Shown in pieces: positions 62,574 through 64,000 of a stretch of 64,000 bases of DNA. Each line of letters starts with the position of its first letter. The stretch's first letter is position 1. The stretch is from UBA1926 sp036732005. Its GTDB lineage: Bacteria; Planctomycetota; Phycisphaerae; Phycisphaerales; UBA1924. Below the pieces are notes generated by a model, which saw only the letters and a program-made list of their open reading frames with translations, ran no database searches and had not been told where the DNA came from. Location: assembly GCA_036732005.1 (NCBI GenBank), contig DAINDF010000002.1:310001-374000 (forward strand), read 5' to 3'. The position numbers were made by a program, and so were the translations under genes.

Positions 62574-63270
62574 GCAAGTGGCAAGCGACGCTCTCGCCAG
62601 GGCCGCGATCGAAGAGATCCAGCCCGGCATGCTCGTCGGCTTCGGGGCGGGGCGGACGCCTTCGAGGGCGTTGCAGGCCCTGGCGCTGCGGGCACGGGAC
62701 GAGGACCTTGCGCTGCGCGTCGTGGCGGCGAGCGATGCGACCGAGGCGCTGTGCCGGGAACTCGGGTTCCGGGTCGAGGACTTCGCCACGGTCGAGGAAC
62801 TCGACCTGCTCATCGACGGCGCCGACGAGATCGACCGGGACATGCGCATGCTCAAGGGCTCACGGGGCGCCGTCACGCGCGAGCGCATGCTCGCCTGGGC
62901 GAGCCGCCGGCGGGTCTACATGGTCCGCGACGAGAAGGTCAGCCCCTACCTCGGGCTGAACAGCACGCTCGGCATCGCGCTGATCCCCTTCGGGCTGGCC
63001 TCGACGCGGGCGGCGATCCGCCGGCTCGGGCTCAACGGGGTGATGCGCCGCGGGCTCGCTGGCGAGCTGTATGTCACCGACAACGGGAACCTCATCCTCG
63101 ATGTCTCCCTCAATGAGGGGGAGGATCTCCAGGAGCTCGCCACCGAACTCCACCGAATCCCGGGGGTCGTCGAGCATGGGCTCTTCCTTGACGAGGCCGA
63201 TCTTGTGCTCATCGAGCACGACGGGGCGGAGATCGAGCGGCTCGAGCGCCCCGACGAGCCGGCCCCGTAG
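62566..63270 (+). CDS. rpiA: Ribose-5-phosphate isomerase A
   Basis: 234 residues from TTG 62566, with AAGGGA six bases upstream and overlapping the ALDH stop; TTG 62530 is an alternative. PGMLVGFGAGRTPSRALQAL (usually G.GTGST), DLLIDGADEIDRDMRMLKG (DGADE), SRGAVTRERML and a C-terminal beta domain (TDNGNLILDV, PGVVEHGLF) identify RpiA. The phosphate-loop variant GAGRT is noted. It interconverts ribose-5-P and ribulose-5-P. Confidence 0.9.
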   Translation: MSEQVASDALARAAIEEIQPGMLVGFGAGRTPSRALQALALRARDEDLALRVVAASDATEALCRELGFRVEDFATVEELDLLIDGADEIDRDMRMLKGSRGAVTRERMLAWASRRRVYMVRDEKVSPYLGLNSTLGIALIPFGLASTRAAIRRLGLNGVMRRGLAGELYVTDNGNLILDVSLNEGEDLQELATELHRIPGVVEHGLFLDEADLVLIEHDGAEIERLERPDEPAP

Positions 63271-63447
63271 CGGGTGGTTTCCGACGAGCAGCCGCGACAA
63301 GCGGGCGTCGGGGTGGCCCCCGATGATAGTGAGTGCTAAACTGCCGTATGCGGCGGGGAGACCGCCGAGCCTCTCGGGAAGAAGCCACCGGCAGTAGTGC
63401 GCGTGTGTGGTCTCGGGATTAGATCACTAGCCAAGGAGTGAAGAACA

Positions 63448-64000
63448 ATGTTGTGGTCCAAGAGGATGTCGCGGGTGGCGAGTGCCATCCTGATCGCCGG
63501 CCTTGCCGGTGGAATGGTCGCGTGCGAATCGACAAGCGGCGGGAGCAGCGGCAGCGGCGCCCGGGCGCCGCTGGGCGCCGGTTCCGGTTCGCCCTCGTTC
63601 CTTTACCGTCCTTCCCAGCAGGCCGCCAAGCCGGCTCCCCGGGCTGAGGAGCCCGCTCCGGCCCGCGCCGCCGAGCCCGCGCCTCGTCGGGTGAGCAACG
63701 CGTGCAACTACTCGCCCAACGCCGGGGCCGGGATGACCGTCGTCGGGATGCCCTTCCCGACCGGCGACGCCGCGAGCAGCGCGATCATGCTGCACCAGGT
63801 GATGCCCGCCGAGGTCCGCCGCAACGCGGAGTTCGGGTACGAGTACCATGTCACCAACCTCACCGGCGGCACGCTGCAGAATGTCGCGGTCGTCCTCGAG
63901 AGCCAGAGCAACCTCGATGTGATCAACTCCGCGCCGGCCGCGATGACCGGGGCGGCGGGCAGCACCTGGTCGCTGGGTGATCTTGGTCCCTGCGAGACCA
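63448..64000 (+). CDS. Lipoprotein with DUF11/OmcB-like repeat, truncated by window end
   Basis: At least 184 residues, AAGGAG ribosome site. Lipobox LAGGMVAC with Cys at 26. A Pro/Ala-rich linker (PAPRAEEPAPARAAEPAP) follows. From about residue 112 the sequence HQVMPAEVRRNAEFGYEYHV, TNLTGGTLQNVAVVLESQ matches the DUF11 repeat found in surface and cell-wall proteins. The end lies beyond the window. The gap upstream (63271-63447) has TATGCG near 63345 as a possible -10. Confidence 0.78.
   Translation, partial: MLWSKRMSRVASAILIAGLAGGMVACESTSGGSSGSGARAPLGAGSGSPSFLYRPSQQAAKPAPRAEEPAPARAAEPAPRRVSNACNYSPNAGAGMTVVGMPFPTGDAASSAIMLHQVMPAEVRRNAEFGYEYHVTNLTGGTLQNVAVVLESQSNLDVINSAPAAMTGAAGSTWSLGDLGPCET

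Overview
The window is a very GC-rich, gene-dense chromosomal segment. The gene content points to a planctomycete, probably class Phycisphaerae, order Phycisphaerales. Indicators are five exported proteins ending in a paired 'GC-type' dockerin-like domain, PEP-CTERM-like tails, a Gram-negative lipid A gene (lpxB) with MsbA-type exporters, the futalosine menaquinone gene mqnE and the MEP-pathway gene dxs. This assignment rests on gene content alone. I found no rRNA, CRISPR array, transposase or prophage; two tRNA genes are present (Ile-GAT, Gln-CTG).

Layout. 1-5.3 kb: truncated VIT/VWA protein, DUF4139 protein and an OmpR-type two-component pair. 5.4-7.7 kb: tRNA-Ile, then DUF502 membrane protein, hpf, EIIA(Ntr)-like and HPr, resembling the proteobacterial rpoN-operon core. 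7.8-16.6 kb: AGCS symporter with an unusual insertion, a possible PD-(D/E)XK protein, lpxB, a histidine kinase coupled to a receiver-XRE regulator, rsmB, a second EIIA and a TolQ/ExbB protein. 16.7-25.6 kb: ispA-dxs-nadK, zinc-finger protein, MsbA-like ABC exporter, YkgJ protein, SpoIIE-type phosphatase and a cyclodeaminase/cyclohydrolase. 25.7-48.3 kb: accessory, exported-protein-rich zone with five dockerin-tailed proteins (all on the minus strand), mixed with dus, a PIG-L deacetylase, an S9 peptidase, a B12-binding-type lipoprotein, GT2 and several unknowns. 46.9-64 kb: PEP-CTERM-like proteins, bcp-type peroxiredoxin, panB, HtrA protease, mqnE, a second HPF beside dnaK, rdgB, TPR-sulfotransferase, ALDH7-type dehydrogenase, rpiA and a truncated lipoprotein.

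The strongest window-wide signal is regulatory. About eighteen genes, mostly housekeeping, have a TANNNT-type -10 hexamer only 5-9 bases before the start codon and no Shine-Dalgarno, as expected for leaderless mRNAs. In contrast, most exported-protein genes carry good Shine-Dalgarno sequences (AAAGGAG, GGAGG). Several compact divergent gene pairs seem to be built from back-to-back promoters of this kind; in the tightest, two -10 boxes overlap inside a 23-bp gap. I used this rule to choose several starts, notably rsmB.

How genes work together: ispA and dxs supply isoprenoids; mqnE makes a menaquinone precursor; lpxB and one or both MsbA-like exporters serve the outer membrane; two EIIA proteins plus HPr, with no sugar permease nearby, look like a regulatory PTS; the dockerin-tailed and PEP-CTERM-like proteins form an exported repertoire including a trypsin-like and an M43 metallo-peptidase.
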